NCBI GenBank assembly: GCA_024637215.1
Contig: JAGXFM010000032.1
Location: forward strand, 1-62,077
Reading direction: 5' to 3'
DNA from: Sulfuricurvum sp.
GTDB lineage: Bacteria; Campylobacterota; Campylobacteria; Campylobacterales; Sulfurimonadaceae
Length of the DNA: 62,077 nt
A model generated the notes under the pieces. It saw nothing but the letters and a program-made list of their open reading frames with translations. It did not search any database and was not told where the DNA came from. Positions 58,928-62,077 of the stretch are shown here, piece after piece (position 1 is the stretch's first letter; every line of letters starts with the position of its first letter). A program made the translations under genes and the position numbers.

Positions 58928-59497
58928 ATGGCTATTATTTCAATCGCTTCGACTAAAGGGGGAGTAGGGAAAACCTCTCTTGCTTTTTCTCTGGCTAAAG
59001 ATCTCCGTTATCGCTATGCAACGAACGATATGTCGGTCGTATTGACGAAATATAAAAATGCCCGCTATTACCCGAACAAAATTCCTCTCTACCCTGATAC
59101 GGTCTATGATTTCGGCGGATTTGAAAATCCTCATGCCAATGAAATTCTTCGAGAATCAGACATTATTATCCTCCCTACAACCAATGATTTAAACTCTATT
59201 ATGAAAAGTTTGATTTTTATTAAGAACTTTAAAGAGAAGACGATTCTTGTATTTGCCAACATGATCGATACCCCAAGCGACGCCGTGATGATACGAGAAA
59301 AGATACATGAGCATTTCCCAAACCTCGCCTTTACCTATCTGAGACGGACAAAACTTTTAAAAAACGCATTGGAGAGCGGGATGAGTGCGAGCGAATTGTA
59401 TGAGAGTAATAATCACACCCAGCATCTGTATAAGCAGGCATTCAGTGAATACTCGAAAATTTTAAATCTCTTTAACGGTGAATCCGAGGGATTTTAA
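58928..59497 (+). CDS. ParA/MinD-like P-loop ATPase
   Basis: 189 residues. The deviant Walker A is STKGGVGKTSLAFSLAKDL (KGGVGKTS). The next acidic motif is DTVYDFGGFENPHANEIL in place of DxPPG, then SDIIILPTTNDLNSIMKS and ILVFANMIDTP. It is a small member of the Soj/MinD family. No ParB partner or parS site was seen nearby, so chromosome partition is not supported; position near a YcaO gene may be chance. Its stop overlaps the convergent YcaO stop by four bases. Confidence 0.87.
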   Translation: MAIISIASTKGGVGKTSLAFSLAKDLRYRYATNDMSVVLTKYKNARYYPNKIPLYPDTVYDFGGFENPHANEILRESDIIILPTTNDLNSIMKSLIFIKNFKEKTILVFANMIDTPSDAVMIREKIHEHFPNLAFTYLRRTKLLKNALESGMSASELYESNNHTQHLYKQAFSEYSKILNLFNGESEGF

Positions 59498-61113
59498 AAT
59501 CCCTGAGTTTTTTTCATTTCCAATCGATCATACATTGAAAGCATATTCAGATAATCGCTGTGCAGTGCAGTATCAACCAATAATGCTTCTTTATTGAGAA
59601 TCTCTAATGCTTTATCAACTCTTTGAGGGGTATAGAGATCATAGAGGGCTTGTTGGTAGTCACAGAGGTCTAATTCCAGCTCTTCGAGACGAATCAGCTC
59701 GATAATGAGATTCCCCATGATATTGTTACCGAATTCCAAATAGCTCACCGCTTCATCGATATTTCCGGCAGTGAGATGAAGCTGCGCTTTGAGTTCTCCG
59801 ATGGTAAAATTCTCCTCGAAAATCACCCCGATAAACTTCTCGACATTCAGATGATCTTCGAGGGCTTCGATCTCATCCAACACCGTTTCGGGATCATACT
59901 CGGCGAAGTTCAAAATCACTTCGCGATACATTTTCCCCCGATTACGGTTGTTATAGATCAGATCATCGATAGGATAGACCTCTGATACTCCAGGAACGAT
60001 GATTTGACATGAATAAAATCCAAGATAGTTGTATTCACGAATATAGAGTTCTTTCCCCATCGATTCAAATATTTCACTTAGATAGGCAAACTCATCCTCG
60101 GTAGTGCTTCCCGTATATCTCCACGGAGCAAACTCAAAACTCTTTTTGGTACTCAGAAACTGAATCCCCATCTTGCCATTGGAATCGATAAAATGGGATT
60201 CGAGATTAAAGCTTTCGGAGACGAGCGACATATCAAACGTCGGAACTTCAAAACTCTCTAAATTTTCAAGCCCGCGCCCCTGCATCAACTCCGTCATCGT
60301 CCGCTCCAACGATACTTCTAAAATCGGATGAGCGCCGAAAGAGACAAAGAGGGTTGCATTGGAGGGATTGATAAACGAAATCGCCGTTACGGGGTATTTT
60401 CCCCCTAATGAGGCATCCAAGACATTCACTACATACCCTAACTCTCGAAGTGCTATCAAATCGCTGTAAAGCCGCTCAAACTGCTCAAGAAATTCATCAC
60501 TGTAATGCGGAAGGGCATACCCCTTTTTGATGATTTCGATCTTCGCATACCGCTCCAATATCTCACTCATCGACTGCACCTGTGCTTCTTGTGCCGTATT
60601 TCCCGTAGCAAGTCCGTTGCTAACATAGAGATTGCTGAGGATATTGAGGGGAAAATAGATCACCTCATCCGAAGAGAGTTTTCGAAACGGTAAGGCAACA
60701 ATCTTATCCTCATAATCGCTATTAAAATCGATCAGTTCATCCTGACTTAGCTCACCGTTAGGATCATATAACCCCATCAATGCACAATTGAGATACCCAC
60801 CCTCATAATCAAACGCCACCTCATCGGGATAATACTTCCGCGCAGGGAGATGAAAATCGATAAAAAAGTTGTTGGTTTGGAGCCGTTCGATATATTCGCC
60901 CAATGCACTTGCACTCGAGGCCTCGGAATAAATCCCTTTACCGTTGGAGTAGATATGTTTCGGTGCTTCGTGTGATGCAAGATTTACCGAATAGCAATGA
61001 TTCAGGGGGTGTTTTTCGCTTGAGTAGGTAACATGGCACCCCATCTCGCTGAGTATGCTCTGCATACGCTTGATGGAATCTTCTACGGGAGCGTTTTTGG
61101 AGGCTAAATTCAT
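59494..61113 (-). CDS. YcaO-domain protein
   Basis: 539 residues. The YcaO ATP-binding core spans about 50-400: KGIYSEASSASALGEYIERL, VQSMSEILERYAKIEIIKKG (ExxER ATP motif) and VSFGAHPILEVSLERTMTEL. A helical C-terminal region (about 400-539) is similar in plan to E. coli YcaO, a RimO-associated factor for methylthiolation of ribosomal protein S12. YcaO enzymes otherwise make thiazole or oxazole rings in peptides or thioamides. No precursor peptide gene, dehydrogenase or other ring-forming partner was found close by, which favours the E. coli-like type. Confidence 0.88.
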   Translation of the reverse strand: MNLASKNAPVEDSIKRMQSILSEMGCHVTYSSEKHPLNHCYSVNLASHEAPKHIYSNGKGIYSEASSASALGEYIERLQTNNFFIDFHLPARKYYPDEVAFDYEGGYLNCALMGLYDPNGELSQDELIDFNSDYEDKIVALPFRKLSSDEVIYFPLNILSNLYVSNGLATGNTAQEAQVQSMSEILERYAKIEIIKKGYALPHYSDEFLEQFERLYSDLIALRELGYVVNVLDASLGGKYPVTAISFINPSNATLFVSFGAHPILEVSLERTMTELMQGRGLENLESFEVPTFDMSLVSESFNLESHFIDSNGKMGIQFLSTKKSFEFAPWRYTGSTTEDEFAYLSEIFESMGKELYIREYNYLGFYSCQIIVPGVSEVYPIDDLIYNNRNRGKMYREVILNFAEYDPETVLDEIEALEDHLNVEKFIGVIFEENFTIGELKAQLHLTAGNIDEAVSYLEFGNNIMGNLIIELIRLEELELDLCDYQQALYDLYTPQRVDKALEILNKEALLVDTALHSDYLNMLSMYDRLEMKKTQGF

Positions 61114-61219
61114 ATTTTTTCACTTCAGTTAAATTGTAGCTCAAGTATAACCAAAAGAGTTTACGCCTTGTTGTCATATCTACGTTACGATACCGTATCT
61201 AAAAATATTTGAGGTTACG

Positions 61220-61555
61220 ATGATGGAAATACTATTAGGATTGAATCTGTTTTTTCTCTTTATACTTGTCGGAATGTTTGCACTATGGATATGGGCAATG
61301 ATCGATATCATCACCTCAAAATTCCAAGAAGATCTAATGCAAGTGGTGTGGCTTATTGTTGTCTTCTTCTTACCGTTTATCGGTGTTTTACTCTATCTAC
61401 TGCTCGGACGGAATATGAAGCGATCCCCGATAGAAGAGCAAAATCCAAATAATAAATACGATAATCTCACGAAACTCAAATCGCTGTTGGATGAGGGGAT
61501 ACTCACACCCGAAGAGTACGAAGCGGAAAAAGAGAAAATATTGAATCGTTTTTAA
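61220..61555 (+). CDS. Membrane protein with PLDc_N and SHOCT domains
   Basis: 111 residues (110 if the second ATG at 61223 is used). Two membrane helices (about 6-30 and 40-62: LFFLFILVGMFALWIWAMID and VVWLIVVFFLPFIGVLLYLL) form the PLD-nuclease N-terminal-like module. The C-terminal LKSLLDEGILTPEEYEAEKE is a SHOCT domain, a short oligomerisation module. Function unknown. RBS GAGG lies five bases before the first ATG. Confidence 0.88.
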   Translation: MMEILLGLNLFFLFILVGMFALWIWAMIDIITSKFQEDLMQVVWLIVVFFLPFIGVLLYLLLGRNMKRSPIEEQNPNNKYDNLTKLKSLLDEGILTPEEYEAEKEKILNRF

Positions 61556-61559
61556 TGTT

Positions 61560-62077
61560 TCACTTTTTTAACTCAGTCTCTATAAACCTATTAAACAATT
61601 CAGGTGTCAAAGGCTTACTAAAATAATACCCTTGGATTTCATCACAACCCTCTTTACGAAGATAATTAAGCTGCTCTATGGTTTCTACACCTTCAGCTAT
61701 TACTTGCAAACCTAATGAATGAGCCATACTTATAATAGCGTTTACAATGGCTTTGTCTTCGGAATCAGTACTGATATCCCGAATAAATGACTGATCAATT
61801 TTGAGTTTGTACACTTTAAACTTTTTCAGGTAACTTAGAGAAGAGTATCCGGTTCCGAAATCATCGATGGACATCCGTATCCCCCTCTCGTGTAGATTAT
61901 CCATGATGGCATAAGCATTTTTCGGATCATGCATGGCAACCGCTTCGGTCAATTCAAGCTCTAAATACTCCGGAGGCAAGCCAACTTCATCAAGTATCTT
62001 TGTTACCAACTCCGGAAGATGGGGATGTCGAAATTGTACTGCAGAGAGGTTTACCGCCACGATAATCGGAGGAAACC
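61560..62077 (-). CDS. EAL-domain c-di-GMP phosphodiesterase (partial, 5' end outside window)
   Basis: Only the C-terminal part is in the window, about 172 residues. The EAL domain is clear: ELELTEAVAM, MSIDDFGTGYSSLSYLKKF, LKIDQSFIRDI, GLQVIAEGVETIEQLNYLRK and GYYFSKPL. The reading frame is open at the right-hand edge (FPPIIVAVNLS), so the apparent methionine near 62060 is an internal GTG, not the start. The catalytic EAL motif itself lies outside. Upstream GGDEF or sensor domains may exist. Confidence 0.92.
   Translation of the reverse strand, partial: FPPIIVAVNLSAVQFRHPHLPELVTKILDEVGLPPEYLELELTEAVAMHDPKNAYAIMDNLHERGIRMSIDDFGTGYSSLSYLKKFKVYKLKIDQSFIRDISTDSEDKAIVNAIISMAHSLGLQVIAEGVETIEQLNYLRKEGCDEIQGYYFSKPLTPELFNRFIETELKK

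Noticed and set aside
58928-59497. Chromosome or plasmid partition locus
   Set aside because: No ParB gene or parS-like repeat was seen near the ParA-like gene.
58928-61113. RiPP (thiazole/oxazole peptide) cluster around the YcaO gene
   Set aside because: No precursor peptide, dehydrogenase, E1-like or export gene is close; the YcaO protein resembles the E. coli type with a helical C-terminus.
61560-62060. A complete EAL gene starting near 62060
   Set aside because: The frame continues open to the edge of the window and the supposed start is an internal GTG in the conserved VAVNLS strand, so the gene is truncated by the window.
1-62077. tRNA, rRNA or tmRNA genes
   Set aside because: No cloverleaf with GTTCRA and CCA end or rRNA sequence was noticed in any intergenic stretch by eye; a dedicated search could still find something small.

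Overview
The window reads as a chromosomal segment of a free-living Campylobacterota (Epsilonproteobacteria), most like Sulfuricurvum or Sulfurimonas. This assignment is inferred from recalled family features, not from a search. The indications are a short epsilon-type RecO, a CheB without receiver domain, a TlpD-like soluble chemoreceptor with a CZB domain, the block dus / membrane protein / DksA-like / rlmH / thiE-like / accD / inositol monophosphatase (recalled as similar in Campylobacter), and a genome of moderate GC with dense overlapping operons. No tRNA, rRNA, CRISPR array, integrase or intact insertion sequence was seen. No stretch longer than 300 bases lacks a gene.

Layout. 1-7485 (+): aroE, then a molybdenum locus (modE, modA, a methyltransferase, modD, a TOBE protein, modB, modC) and a SlyD-type isomerase. 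A likely ModE operator lies before modA, and an AT-rich orphan gene sits between modE and modA. 7498-18346 (-): one long tightly packed operon from gltB and gltD down to a dihydrouridine synthase. 18516-25529: recO, then the chemotaxis and signalling genes cheR, cheB, a small gene, an Rrf2/DUF4395 pair, and a three-gene unit of response regulator, CZB chemoreceptor and multi-PAS kinase with a pseudo-receiver. 25587-30836: rhodanese, small membrane protein, PldA phospholipase with a Sel1-like region, coiled-coil protein, trmA-like gene, fliP. 30950-36685 (+): glmU-coaBC-uppS-prepilin peptidase-LptF/G-truA, followed by htpG.

38660-50120 is more accessory. It holds a second AT-rich orphan gene flanked by palindromic repeats, a GGDEF cyclase, GNAT enzymes, a small lipoprotein, an SDR/DUF2867 protein, a gene that seems to start at ATC, a stand-alone DUF234 protein, PpiC, a BaiN-like flavoprotein, a periplasmic rhodanese, a polysaccharide deacetylase, and a degenerate helicase-domain protein with about 18 copies of a KKPYGD-type repeat.

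50204-58634 is an assimilatory sulfate reduction locus: cysK, a DUF2061 protein, cysH, a 29-residue ORF, cysD, cysN, siroheme sulfite reductase, a class V aminotransferase and SUMT, read from a near-perfect sigma-70 promoter. An Rrf2 regulator sits convergently at its far end. The window closes with a ParA-like ATPase, a YcaO protein, a SHOCT membrane protein and a truncated EAL-domain protein.

The most unusual items are the degenerate helicase/KPYGD-repeat protein, the ATC-start gene, the pseudo-receiver kinase next to a TlpD-like receptor, the 29-residue ORF inside the cys operon, and the two AT-rich orphan genes beside palindromic elements.
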